NCBI GenBank assembly: GCA_937948815.1
Contig: CALFAM010000057.1
Location: 1 to 44,022 of the forward strand
Direction of reading: 5' to 3'
Origin: an uncultured bacterium
Lineage (GTDB): Bacteria > Acidobacteriota > Thermoanaerobaculia > Multivoradales > J023
Length of the DNA stretch: 44,022 bases
The notes under the pieces were generated by a model. That model was not told the origin of the DNA. It ran no database searches and saw only the letters and a list, made by a program, of their open reading frames with translations. A program made the translations under genes and the position numbers. How positions within the stretch are numbered: position 1 is the stretch's first letter; every line of letters begins with the position of its first letter. Below are positions 27,370 through 36,048 of the stretch, one piece after another.

Positions 27370-28479
27370 CTAGGAAGCGCGAAGCGACGAATAGGCTTCA
27401 GCATCCACCAACGCGCGCTGGCCGAGGTCTGCCTCGACATCCGCAGCCCAGGCGCCCGCCGCAGCATCCGGTCCGGCGCCGAGCATCAGGAGCTCGGCGC
27501 CGAAGCCCGAGCCGTACGAGAACGCCGCCACCCGATCCCCGACGCTCAGACCACGCAAGGCGTTGGCCACCGAAATCCACAGGCTGGCCGTGTAGGCGTT
27601 CCCGCATAGGCGATTCCAGTGCATCGTCGGATCGACCTTCTGATCAAAAATCTGCGCCACTCGTTCAGCGTCCCAGCCAAAGCCCTCGCCCACCTGCGCG
27701 ACCGCCTTCTTGACCATCTTCGGGAACGGAACGTGGAAACAGATCGCCGCCAGGCCGTCGATCGCCGCATTTGGATCACGATCGCCGACCATGGCGCGGA
27801 AGCAGTGCTGGGCGGCTCGCTTGTAGCAGTCCAAGCTGAAAGCACCATCGACGCGGGGATAGGCTTCGCCCACCGGACGCCAGAAGTCGAAGGCCGGCTC
27901 GCTCCAGGGAAACGACACGGGATCGACGCTTGCCACCCGCGCATCGTCGATCACCAGGGCGACGGCGCCCGCACCTTGGGTCGGCTCGCCCGGGTCACCT
28001 TCGGCATAGAGCGCAACGTCAGCGGCGATCACGAGAGCTGCCCGCTTGTCACTCCGCGGATCCACGGCGCCCGCGAGCTTCCATTCGACTGCCTGTCGCA
28101 AGGCCAGGGTGCCGCCATAGCAAGCGTGCTTGACCTCATACGAGCGGACGGCACCGCGCAGCCCCAGGCCATCGGCCACCCAGGCCGACAGCGGCCGACT
28201 CATGTCGACCGCTGTCTCGGTGCCGACCGCGATCAGACCGATGTCGTCGAGATCGCCGTGCCAGCGATCGAGCGCGCGCTTGGCTGCCCCGACCGCCAGC
28301 TCCACCACGCCACATTCGTCAGAGCAAAGTGCCATCTCGCGGCATCCGAGTCCGATGGTGTACTTCGCCGGCTCTTGGCCCCGAAGTCGGGCGAGCTCCT
28401 CGACCTGCATGGCCAGGGGCGGAAGTTGCAAACCGATCGAGGCGATGCCGACACTGGATGCCTTGGGGTCGATGCTCAT
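27370..28479 (-). CDS. mvaS: Hydroxymethylglutaryl-CoA synthase
   Basis: 369 residues. The catalytic triad of the family is visible: Glu88 in VGTETAVDMSR, nucleophile Cys120 in VKHACYGGT, and His249 in CFHVPFPKM. NRLCGNAYTASLW, which contributes to CoA and substrate binding, follows. It condenses acetoacetyl-CoA and acetyl-CoA to HMG-CoA, the first committed step of the mevalonate pathway. It is the last gene of the isoprenoid cluster, 326 bp after the preceding gene, with its own leader that contains a ribosome-site-sequestering inverted repeat. GAGGA precedes the ATG. Confidence 0.95.
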   Translation of the reverse strand: MSIDPKASSVGIASIGLQLPPLAMQVEELARLRGQEPAKYTIGLGCREMALCSDECGVVELAVGAAKRALDRWHGDLDDIGLIAVGTETAVDMSRPLSAWVADGLGLRGAVRSYEVKHACYGGTLALRQAVEWKLAGAVDPRSDKRAALVIAADVALYAEGDPGEPTQGAGAVALVIDDARVASVDPVSFPWSEPAFDFWRPVGEAYPRVDGAFSLDCYKRAAQHCFRAMVGDRDPNAAIDGLAAICFHVPFPKMVKKAVAQVGEGFGWDAERVAQIFDQKVDPTMHWNRLCGNAYTASLWISVANALRGLSVGDRVAAFSYGSGFGAELLMLGAGPDAAAGAWAADVEADLGQRALVDAEAYSSLRAS

Positions 28480-28805
28480 GCGTGCGTCCTCGCAAGGCGG
28501 GGCAACTGCTGCCGCCGCCGGTTGATGGGAACCTTGCTTGCGAGGGTCCGTCCGGCACCCTGCTCAAGCGGCGACAGTCTAGGAGCAGAGCTCGACCCGT
28601 GGGACCGCCTCGAATCGCAACTGACGGAGATCTGACAGACCGTGACAGTGGACCGACGAGCCGGTGACGACCGCACCCAAACGGCCTTCAAGCGTCTGGT
28701 TTCAGCCCAGTTCCTGATCTCAAGAAGCGGTCGCCGTGGCGCGCCGGGGGCCGGCGTCGAGGCGTCGCGCCACTCGTCGGGAGAGCAGGCCGTGGTGCAC
28801 GAATG
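28480..28805. other. Leader region of the HMG-CoA synthase gene
   Basis: There is no credible gene. On the minus strand this is the only long gap within the isoprenoid cluster. It ends in the inverted repeat at 28488-28545. A promoter may also be present here; I could not assign one. Confidence 0.5.
28488..28545 (-). promoter_or_regulatory. Inverted repeat masking the mvaS ribosome binding site
   Basis: On the transcript, CCTCGCAAG pairs perfectly with CTTGCGAGG over 9 bp, closing a 40-nt loop. The 3' arm contains the GAGG that is the ribosome binding site 8-9 nt before the mvaS ATG. Folding would block translation, so the leader could act as a translational switch. No known riboswitch class is recognised. 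Confidence 0.45.
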
Positions 28806-29522
28806 CTAGGGCGACCAGTGGTCGCCCGGCTCGAGCACGACCATCTCGCAGTCGATGGCGCGCTTGGCAAGCTCTTGACGAAAGACCACGGGGGTCCCGG
28901 TGAGCTCGGGCAAGGTGGCGTAGTGAATCGGCACCACGCGTTCGATCCCGAGGAAGCGGCATGCGTGTGCGGCTTCCCGCGGGCCCATGGTGTAGCAATC
29001 GCCGATCGGTAGGAAGCCGAGGCTTGGCGCGTAGAGGTCGGCGATCAGGCGCATGTCGGAGAACAAGGCTGTGTCGCCAGCGTGGTAGAAGGTGAACCCA
29101 TCCGGCAGGCGCACCACGAAACCGGTCGCCACACCGCCGTAGATCATGCGGTCGCCATCTTGCAGCCCAGAGGTGTGGATAGCGGGTACCTGCGTCACTT
29201 CGATATCGCCGAGGATCTTTTGGGTCCCGCCCACGTTCATGCCAGCGACGTTGGCCACGCCCTTGCTCGCCAGCCAGGAACAGATCTCGTAGGTCGCCAC
29301 CACCGCCTCGGGCTCGGTGGCAGCCGCCACCGAAACGGCATCGGCCATGTGATCGGCGTGGGCGTGGGTAATCAGCATCGCATCGACCCGCGCGGGTTGC
29401 TTCAAGGCATCCGGGCAGCGCGGATTACTCGCCAGAAAGGGCTCGAAGAGCAGCACGCGGCCGTCGTCGAGGGTGCAGAGCAGGGACGAATGGCCGCAGT
29501 AGGTAAACGTGCAAGCGCTCAT
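28806..29522 (-). CDS. UPF0173-type metallo-beta-lactamase-fold hydrolase
   Basis: 238 residues from the ATG that overlaps the preceding stop (ATGA). Metal-binding motifs are complete: ITHAHADHMAD, a later AIHTSG, FYHAGDTALFSDM and VPIHYAT. The internal phrases MNVGGTQ, FLPIGDCYTMGP and GPREAAHACRFLG match UPF0173/YtkL-like hydrolases, whose substrate is unsettled. It sits between a squalene/phytoene synthase and HMG-CoA synthase and is translationally coupled to the former, so a role in isoprenoid or lipid metabolism is possible. Confidence 0.88.
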   Translation of the reverse strand: MSACTFTYCGHSSLLCTLDDGRVLLFEPFLASNPRCPDALKQPARVDAMLITHAHADHMADAVSVAAATEPEAVVATYEICSWLASKGVANVAGMNVGGTQKILGDIEVTQVPAIHTSGLQDGDRMIYGGVATGFVVRLPDGFTFYHAGDTALFSDMRLIADLYAPSLGFLPIGDCYTMGPREAAHACRFLGIERVVPIHYATLPELTGTPVVFRQELAKRAIDCEMVVLEPGDHWSP

Positions 29523-30445
29523 CGGGCGCCCTCCTGGGTGACGGTTTCCGGTATCGCCGACGTGCCCTGATCGAGCGCCTCTTCGAGACGCGCGATGATC
29601 GCCCACAGCTCGTCTCGACTCACCTTGCTCCCAGGCCCTTCCGCTTCGACTTTGTCGAGTGTGGCGTAGGCAAGCAGAATCGGCAGCGCATTGAAAGCGA
29701 TCAGTCCGCGCTCGGCAGTGCCGCGTTCGAGAGCACGGACATAGTCGCTCGCCCGCGACAGGTCATCCCGTGCGAGGGCGAGCACTTCATCGCGATCGAG
29801 GCGGGGTGGCAGATACGAACGCCCTTCCGTGGCGTCGAAGGCCGAGTCTTTGAGGATGTTGACCAGCTGGAGCCCTTCGCCGAAGGCCCGCGCATGGGCG
29901 CGAAGCGTGTCCGCGACCGGCGCCAGACCGGGCCGATCGAGGAGAAAGAGGTCGGTACACAGCTCGCCGACAATCCCAGCCACCACGTAGCAGTAGTCCC
30001 GGAGGTCATCGAGATCGCGCAAGCGCAGCTCGCCGTCCGCGCCGGTGCGCGCCACGAATCCCGCCATGCCCTCCGAGGTACGCGCCGTATGGTGGCGGAC
30101 GATCTCGCGCGCCTCGTCGCCGAGCGCGAAGAACGCTTCGAGGACGAAGGGCGTCTCCCGCAGCAGCTCTTGGTAGCCATCGTGCTCGATCGGCACACCG
30201 GCTTCCCAATCGGCCGCGAGGGCGGTCGTTTCAGCCGGCTGATGGTGGCCGAGGAGGCCAACGAACGACTCCAGCGCGCGGATCCGCTGCTGGCGACCCC
30301 AGGTCGCGGCATCCTCGAAGGTGTCGGCAATGCGAAACAGCAGATAGGCGATGGTCACCTCGCGCCGGGTCGGTTCCGGCAGCAAGGGAATCGATAGTGC
30401 GAAGGTACGGCTGGTCTTCTCGAGAAGATCGTCCAGATCGGCCAT
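29519..30445 (-). CDS. Squalene/phytoene synthase family protein
   Basis: 308 residues of the head-to-head prenyl synthase family. The first aspartate-rich motif is RIADTFEDA (DxxED-like, closer to squalene synthases), the second is QLVNILKDSAFD. DYCYVVAGIVGELCTDLF, matching YCxxVAGxVG, lies between them. It should join two farnesyl or geranylgeranyl diphosphates. Which product cannot be read, and no desaturase, cyclase or hopanoid gene is near. Its location directly after the isopentenyl phosphate kinase gene indicates a use for the IPP made by the cluster. Confidence 0.88.
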   Translation of the reverse strand: MADLDDLLEKTSRTFALSIPLLPEPTRREVTIAYLLFRIADTFEDAATWGRQQRIRALESFVGLLGHHQPAETTALAADWEAGVPIEHDGYQELLRETPFVLEAFFALGDEAREIVRHHTARTSEGMAGFVARTGADGELRLRDLDDLRDYCYVVAGIVGELCTDLFLLDRPGLAPVADTLRAHARAFGEGLQLVNILKDSAFDATEGRSYLPPRLDRDEVLALARDDLSRASDYVRALERGTAERGLIAFNALPILLAYATLDKVEAEGPGSKVSRDELWAIIARLEEALDQGTSAIPETVTQEGAR

Positions 30446-30524
30446 AGCGCTGAGCGGGTTCAGGGGTAGTTTCGGTCAAGGAGCGCGGACGGCAGCGAGC
30501 GACATCACGGGGAGCCTGCGTTTC

Positions 30525-31331
30525 TCACCGCGAATCGGCTGCGAAACAGGTCCCAGGAACCGACTCGCCGCGCAAAGCGTTGGCGAGCAGCCCAGGAACG
30601 GTGCCATCGACGATCCAGGATTCTGTCCCCGCACGGGCGAGGACGCGGGCGGTCTCGAGCCGCAACATCATACCACCCGTGACGTCGACACCTCGCGTCA
30701 CGCCGATCGCCGCGCGCGCGTCGGCCACGGTCTGGCGGTCGATGTGCGGAATCACTTCGCCATGGCGGTCGTAGATACCCGTCGTCTCACCGAGCCACAA
30801 GAGCTTGCTGACCCGTTGTCCCCGCCGGCGCAGCCGCCCGACCAGGGTCGCGAGCACCGCTTCGGTCGAGCAGACCGCGGCACTTCCGGCCTGGTCGGTG
30901 AGCATGTCGCCGTAGACCACAGGCACCAGGCCGAGATCGAGGGCGCTTTCCAAGGGTTCCAGCGTCAGCGCTCGTGCCCGCCCTCGACTCGCCACCATGA
31001 AGGCGGACGGAGGCAAGGAGTAGGCACCGGCCTCTGCCCTTTCGAGGGCGCCCATGACCCGACCGTGGAGCGCAGCAGCCGCCCGCTGGACAGCGGCGAT
31101 TGCCACCGCGCTCGGCGGTGGATCCGCGGCCGGTCCGCTGCCGACACCATGCTTGCGGGCCGCGACGTGGCCGAACGAACCGCTGCCGTGGCCGAGCACG
31201 ACACGCGTGGTGCCGCGCGCCGAGGCCAGCTCGCTGGCCAAGCGTTCGATCACGTCGTCACGTGCGTGGCCCGGACGCTGCTTGTCGGTGAGCAAGCTTC
31301 CGCCCCACTTGATCATCAGTAGATCAGTCAT
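30525..31331 (-). CDS. Isopentenyl phosphate kinase-like amino acid kinase family protein
   Basis: 268 residues from the ATG at 31331; ATG at 31352 is an alternative. The amino acid kinase fold is shown by the N-terminal IKWGGSLLTDK with its ATP-phosphate Lys and by GHGSGSFGH at residues 47-55. The last His matches the essential substrate-phosphate-binding His of archaeal isopentenyl phosphate kinases. Further shared segments are LVPVVYGDML and DVTGGMMLRLETA. It would phosphorylate isopentenyl phosphate to IPP. In a cluster lacking phosphomevalonate kinase this implies the alternative mevalonate route. The sequence departs from archaeal examples, so the specificity needs proof. Confidence 0.88.
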   Translation of the reverse strand: MTDLLMIKWGGSLLTDKQRPGHARDDVIERLASELASARGTTRVVLGHGSGSFGHVAARKHGVGSGPAADPPPSAVAIAAVQRAAAALHGRVMGALERAEAGAYSLPPSAFMVASRGRARALTLEPLESALDLGLVPVVYGDMLTDQAGSAAVCSTEAVLATLVGRLRRRGQRVSKLLWLGETTGIYDRHGEVIPHIDRQTVADARAAIGVTRGVDVTGGMMLRLETARVLARAGTESWIVDGTVPGLLANALRGESVPGTCFAADSR

Positions 31332-31448
31332 CGGTCGGCGGGTCGGGCGCACAGCCGCGCGCCCGAGAAGATCATGGTGTCCAAAGCAGTGTCAGGCCGT
31401 GATGGCGGTCGGTGCTGTGCGCGCGCAGGGATTCACGAGCAAGTTCGG

Positions 31449-32471
31449 TTAGAAGAGATGATCGTGGTCGAAGATCGGCCCGGTTCCCACCCGGTCGCGA
31501 ATGAGCTGCTCGACCTCGGGCATGGCTTCCAGCGCGGCGGTCACCTGCGGCTCGGAGGAGGCGGGGCAAATCACATGGACATTGGCGCCCGCGTCGATCG
31601 TCGAGCAGGCCGGGACACCATCTGCACGCAGGGTGCGTACGGCCGCCAGCACAGCGAGGGTGGCCGGTCGCCAGTAGAAGATCGGCGGTTGGGAGGTCAT
31701 GGCGATGCAGTGAAGATCGATCGCCTCGGCCTCGACGATCTCGCTGAAGGTCTCGAAGTCCCGATTCGCGATCGCCTCGCGCACGGTTTCCAACCGTTGG
31801 GGAATGCGCCGCTGACGGGTACGGAAGAACGGGCTGGTCCGTGCCCGCCGATGCCCGTCGAGCGACGAGACCGACTTGGGGCCACGGTCGACCACAGCGA
31901 CGACGTCGTAGAGATCCCAGTGCTCGGCGCCTGCCAAGACCCGCGCGTAGCAAGCCTCGTCCGAACGTCCGACCGGCCACTCGACAAAGCCACCGACGAC
32001 CGAGCGGGCCGCAGAGCCCGAGCCCGAGAGGCGCGCGAGTGAGGATGCCGTGGGCAGGTCGAGGTGCTTGCCGAGCGCCCGGGTCACCGCCAGGGTCAAG
32101 GCCGCGAAACCCGAGGCCGAAGAGGCGATGCCTGCCGCGCTCGGGAAGCTGTTCTCCGTGGCAATCCGGAAGTGACCGCCGACACCTGCCCAGCGACGGA
32201 GAAAGTTCAGGTGGCCCCGCACCCGCACAGCAAACTCTTCGGGGGCCGGCGCCAGGTTGCCGTCGCCATCGCCGAGCAATACCTCGTGCTGCCCCCGGCC
32301 AGTGTCCCATTGCGCCGTGCATCGGCTGACACACTCGGTCAGGCTCATCGAGATCGACGGGTTGACCGGTACGGCGCGGCGTAGGTTGCGCGCGCCCCAG
32401 TACTTGATGAATGCGATGTTCGACGGTGCGACCACGGTCGCTTGATTGTCGTTCGTCAGGCTTTCAGCCAT
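31449..32471 (-). CDS. Mevalonate diphosphate or mevalonate phosphate decarboxylase
   Basis: 340 residues of the GHMP superfamily decarboxylase group. Motifs: PSNIAFIKYWGAR, SMSLTE, SFPSAAGIASSASGFAAL, RLSGSGSAARS, TSQPPIFYW and TIDAGANVHV with the catalytic Asp293. The enzyme either makes IPP from mevalonate 5-diphosphate (classical) or isopentenyl phosphate from mevalonate 5-phosphate (alternative). The VSSLDGHRRARTSPFF segment is related to both groups, so the sequence alone does not decide. The neighbouring isopentenyl phosphate kinase and the absence of phosphomevalonate kinase favour the monophosphate substrate. AAGGA and GAGGAG precede the ATG. Confidence 0.9.
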   Translation of the reverse strand: MAESLTNDNQATVVAPSNIAFIKYWGARNLRRAVPVNPSISMSLTECVSRCTAQWDTGRGQHEVLLGDGDGNLAPAPEEFAVRVRGHLNFLRRWAGVGGHFRIATENSFPSAAGIASSASGFAALTLAVTRALGKHLDLPTASSLARLSGSGSAARSVVGGFVEWPVGRSDEACYARVLAGAEHWDLYDVVAVVDRGPKSVSSLDGHRRARTSPFFRTRQRRIPQRLETVREAIANRDFETFSEIVEAEAIDLHCIAMTSQPPIFYWRPATLAVLAAVRTLRADGVPACSTIDAGANVHVICPASSEPQVTAALEAMPEVEQLIRDRVGTGPIFDHDHLF

Positions 32472-32536
32472 ATCCTTCGGTTCTCCTCACCAATCCGCGT
32501 TCTCCGCCCAGCAGGAGAACGAATCGAAGGACCGCG

Positions 32537-33661
32537 TCAGGCCTTGCAAGACACTGGTTCGCGGCGCACGCCCTGGGCACCGAGCTCGACTTCGACAGGT
32601 TTGTAAGACGCAAGGGTTCGGTTTGCCGTCTCCCTCGCCCCGCACGGATCATAGACCAGAAGCGAGCCCGCGCCATCGCCTGAAAGGGCTCCTGCACCGG
32701 AGATCTTGGCGGCGCCACCATGATCTTCCATCGCGCGGATGGCTGGACGGACCGATTCCGGGACCACGCCGAGGGATTCGAGCCCGTCCTCGAACTGACG
32801 AATCGATGTCGCTACCGCTGCCGAATCAGCCGCTGCCGACTCGAGAAGCCGTCGCCATTCGCGCGTCGCATCAGCCATCGCTGCGAGGATTCGTGCGACG
32901 CGCACCGGGTCCTCGTCGCGCCGAGCCCGCACGGCCGCCACCACAGCGCCGGTCGTTTCGTTGGGTGTACCCGTATCGTAGAGGAAGAGGTTTCGAAGGA
33001 TCGCATCAGAGGAAGGACGCACGGTCTCGACCGCGACGCCTTCGCTCCCCTTGTCGGCATCGCTTTTGACGGCATCTTGTTTGACCACCCACAGCAGGCC
33101 ACCCCGCTGAACAGTGACACTGTCGACACCCGAGGGCATGCCGTGCTGGCGCCTTTCTACTTCGAGCGCGGCGCGCGCGATGCGCGCGTCGTCATCTTGC
33201 GCACCGTGCTGAGTGAGAAACGCGTAAACCACTGCGACCGCCACAGCCGCGGAGCTTCCGAAGCCCGCCCCGACCGGGATCGCGGACCGGACCGTCAGGC
33301 GACAAGCCGGCCCACTCGCCTCCTCGCCTAACACCCTGGACGCTTCCCCGAGCGCCAACCGAACGACCCGAGCCGGGTCGCGGGATGCCAAGGCAGCAAA
33401 ACGCTCGGCGGTCGGGTCCGCCCGATAGGCCTCCCAGGCCAGGCGGCACGTACGGGTCTCGTGGTGAATTTCCGACCAAGGAACGCCAGCGTGGACACCG
33501 ATCTGTGGCAGCACCAGCTCGACCGCGCTTCCGGGTGCGTCGGCAACTTCCAGGGAGACTTCGAGGCGTCGATCAATCGCGGCCACCAGCGCTGGATGGC
33601 CGTAGACTGCCGCGTGCTCGCCCATGAGGATGGACTTGCCGGGCGCGCTGACCCGAATCAC
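32537..33661 (-). CDS. Mevalonate kinase
   Basis: 374 residues from a GTG that overlaps the HMG-CoA reductase stop (GTGA). GHMP kinase motifs: APGKSILMGEHAAVYGHPAL at the N-terminus, the glycine loop PVGAGFGSSAAV at 129-140, GMPSGVDS at 174-181 with catalytic Asp180, and a late KISGAG motif. The long N-terminal motif with GEHAAVYG is characteristic of mevalonate kinase rather than phosphomevalonate kinase. It makes mevalonate 5-phosphate. It is the only GHMP kinase, as distinct from the decarboxylase, in the cluster. Confidence 0.93.
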   Translation of the reverse strand: MIRVSAPGKSILMGEHAAVYGHPALVAAIDRRLEVSLEVADAPGSAVELVLPQIGVHAGVPWSEIHHETRTCRLAWEAYRADPTAERFAALASRDPARVVRLALGEASRVLGEEASGPACRLTVRSAIPVGAGFGSSAAVAVAVVYAFLTQHGAQDDDARIARAALEVERRQHGMPSGVDSVTVQRGGLLWVVKQDAVKSDADKGSEGVAVETVRPSSDAILRNLFLYDTGTPNETTGAVVAAVRARRDEDPVRVARILAAMADATREWRRLLESAAADSAAVATSIRQFEDGLESLGVVPESVRPAIRAMEDHGGAAKISGAGALSGDGAGSLLVYDPCGARETANRTLASYKPVEVELGAQGVRREPVSCKA

Positions 33662-34935
33662 CGCTGCTTGCTGCGTCCGAGACGCTCGTGAGCTCGCGCC
33701 AGATCACGGGAGGTCAGGGCCGCGAGGAGCGATAGCTCGCCGGCCAGCACGGCGCCACCCACGATCTCCGCAAGACGCATGGCCGCGGCGCCTGGCCGAT
33801 TCGGGTCGACCTCGATGCCGAGCATGTCGAGCACCTGCCGCTGGGTACCCAATGCGGTGCCGCCGCCGATCGCCGCAACCGGGCAATCCGGCATGTCGAT
33901 CGAAGCGATGACGCCCTCGGGACCGTGGGGCTCGATGCAGGTAATTCCCATCGAACCTTCGACCACCTGCGCGGGATCTTGGCCTGCGGCGATGAACATG
34001 GCAGCCAGGATGTTCGCGTAGTGAGCATTGAAGCCCATCGAGCCAGCCGCTGCCGAGCCGAGGAGGTTCTTGCGGTACTGGACCTCGGCGAGGGCGCGGG
34101 CGTTGGTCTTGAGCACCTTCTCCAGCACCTGCTTGTCGAGCACGACCTCGGCGTGGATGCTCTTGCCGCGCCCTTCGAGGAAGTTCACGGCAGCCGGCTT
34201 CTTGTCGCAGCAGTAGTTGCCGGACAGCGAGATGCACTCGACGCCGGTCGCCGGCTCGATCAGCTTCTCGATGACCCGGTCGCAGGCGATCGTCGCCATG
34301 TTCATGCCCATGGCATCGCCAGTGTCGAAGCGGAAGCGCAGGTAAACCGTGGTGCCGATCGCCTTGGGACGGATGTCGAAAAGGCGCAGGAATCGCGAGT
34401 CTTTTTCGAGCTCTGTGCGAATCTCGTCTTCGTGCTCATCGATCCAGCGCACGAAAGCGCGCGTCTGCACGATTCCGCTGGTGCGGAAGACCGGGGCACG
34501 GGTAATCCCGATGTTCTCGGCCCGCACCACCGCCCCACCGGCCGCGGTGATCGCACGACAGCCGCGGTTGGCGCTGGCGATCAAGGCACCTTCGGTGGTC
34601 GCCAGCGGGATGTGCAGCTCCTCGTCCTCGACGAACTCACCCTGCAGGCGAAGGGGGCCAATGACCCCGATCGGCACCTGGGCAACACCGATCATGTTTT
34701 CGCAGTTTTGCTTCGTGGCACGCTCGGCATCGAGCGAATACTTCCCGAGATGGTCCAGCGACACGCCACGCCGCTTCTCCATGGCCTGCCGGCGCAGCGT
34801 AACCTGCTCGTCAGCGGACAGATGACTGGGCAGCCGGTGCATTCCCATGCTGCCATCTGCCAGTGCGTCGACCCACTCGTCGGTATCGTTGGCGGCTGCG
34901 GTAGAGGGAATGCGAAGCGTCTGAAGATCGTTCAT
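33658..34935 (-). CDS. HMG-CoA reductase, class I
   Basis: 425 residues from the ATG that overlaps the isomerase stop (ATGA); the frame is open further upstream but that part has no family character. Motifs: ENMIGVAQVPIGVIGPL, PLATTEGALIAS, DAMGMNMATIACD (cofactor site), SGNYCCDKKPAAVN and IGGGTALGTQRQVLDMLG. The GNYCxDKKPAA and the ENMIG forms are typical of class I, the archaeal/eukaryotic-like, NADPH-using type. It reduces HMG-CoA to mevalonate. No membrane segments are present, so it is soluble. Confidence 0.96.
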   Translation of the reverse strand: MNDLQTLRIPSTAAANDTDEWVDALADGSMGMHRLPSHLSADEQVTLRRQAMEKRRGVSLDHLGKYSLDAERATKQNCENMIGVAQVPIGVIGPLRLQGEFVEDEELHIPLATTEGALIASANRGCRAITAAGGAVVRAENIGITRAPVFRTSGIVQTRAFVRWIDEHEDEIRTELEKDSRFLRLFDIRPKAIGTTVYLRFRFDTGDAMGMNMATIACDRVIEKLIEPATGVECISLSGNYCCDKKPAAVNFLEGRGKSIHAEVVLDKQVLEKVLKTNARALAEVQYRKNLLGSAAAGSMGFNAHYANILAAMFIAAGQDPAQVVEGSMGITCIEPHGPEGVIASIDMPDCPVAAIGGGTALGTQRQVLDMLGIEVDPNRPGAAAMRLAEIVGGAVLAGELSLLAALTSRDLARAHERLGRSKQR

Positions 34936-36041
34936 CGTCGGGGCCTCTTGACCAAAGGAACGTGGTGCAGCGCCTGGACGCTGGCTGCTCCGGTACAAAA
35001 CATCGCGATCTCGAGCTCGCGGATGATGCGCTGAATCCTGCGATAGACGGCGTCGGCGGACTCCAGCGCCGGTGCCAAGAACGGTTGGGCGAGGCCAACG
35101 ACCTTGGCGCCGAGGGCAATCGCCTTCGCAACGTCGAGGCCGCTGCGGACGCCGCCAGATCCGATTACCTGCACACCGTCGATGCCGGCAACGGCCTGAA
35201 TCGAGTCGGGCGTCGGAACGCCCCAATTGGCGAATAGCTCGCCGAGGTCGAGATCATCGGCACGGGCCGCCTCGATGCGCGCCCAGCTCGTCCCACCGAG
35301 ACCCGCCGTATCGATCCACTCGACACCTTGCTCCGCCAGCGCCCGAGCCGTCGAAGCTCGAATGCCGCAGCCGATTTCTTTGGCGATCACCGGTACGCCC
35401 AGCTCACGAACGACCTCGCCGATCTTCGGCAACAGCCCTCGGAAATCGCACTGTCCTTCCGGCTGAATCGCTTCCTGGAGTGGGTTGAGGTGAATCGCCA
35501 AGGCGTCGGCCCCGACCATCTCGACCGCCTGACGGCAGTGTTCGATGCCCATACCGTAGTTGAGCTGCACGGCACCGAGGTTGCCGATCACCGGCACCGT
35601 CGGCGCCGCGGATCGCACCTCGAACGTCGCGACCTGCGCCTGGGCTTCGCGAGCGGATGCTTCGAGTGCCTTGCGCTGCGAGCCGACCCCCAGGGCAATG
35701 CCCGCGCGCTCGGCTGCTGCCGCCAGATTGCGGTTGATGGTCGAAGCGCTATCCGTGCCACCGGTCATGCACGAAATCAGCAACGGAGCCCGCAAGGTCT
35801 TGCCGAGGAACGACACCGTCGTATCGACATCGTCCATCGCGATCTCGGGCAACGCCTCGTGCTCGAACGCCCAGTCATCGAAGAATCGACTATCGAGCTG
35901 AATGCGCCGGTCGCCGGCCAGCTCGATGTGCTCGAGCTTGCGATCGCGCTCGGCTGCACCGTCAGCCGCCAAGCCGTCCGGTGCCGCGCCGGAGGCGGAG
36001 GGGCCGGCCATCATCGGCCCTGGAATGACAGTTGCCGTCAC
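34932..36041 (-). CDS. fni: Type 2 isopentenyl-diphosphate delta-isomerase
   Basis: 369 residues from a GTG at 36039-36041, 7 bp after the response regulator stop; the ATG pair at about residues 10-11 is an alternative and fits the family N-terminus as well. It is a TIM-barrel flavoprotein with SCMTGGTDSASTINRNLA, GVGSQRKALE, HLNPLQEAIQPEGQ, KEIGCGI and IGSGGVRSGLDVAKAIALGA (FMN phosphate site). It interconverts IPP and DMAPP using FMN. It is the first enzyme gene of the cluster and is coupled to HMG-CoA reductase. Confidence 0.95.
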   Translation of the reverse strand: MTATVIPGPMMAGPSASGAAPDGLAADGAAERDRKLEHIELAGDRRIQLDSRFFDDWAFEHEALPEIAMDDVDTTVSFLGKTLRAPLLISCMTGGTDSASTINRNLAAAAERAGIALGVGSQRKALEASAREAQAQVATFEVRSAAPTVPVIGNLGAVQLNYGMGIEHCRQAVEMVGADALAIHLNPLQEAIQPEGQCDFRGLLPKIGEVVRELGVPVIAKEIGCGIRASTARALAEQGVEWIDTAGLGGTSWARIEAARADDLDLGELFANWGVPTPDSIQAVAGIDGVQVIGSGGVRSGLDVAKAIALGAKVVGLAQPFLAPALESADAVYRRIQRIIRELEIAMFCTGAASVQALHHVPLVKRPRR

Positions 36042-36048
36042 GTCCGGC

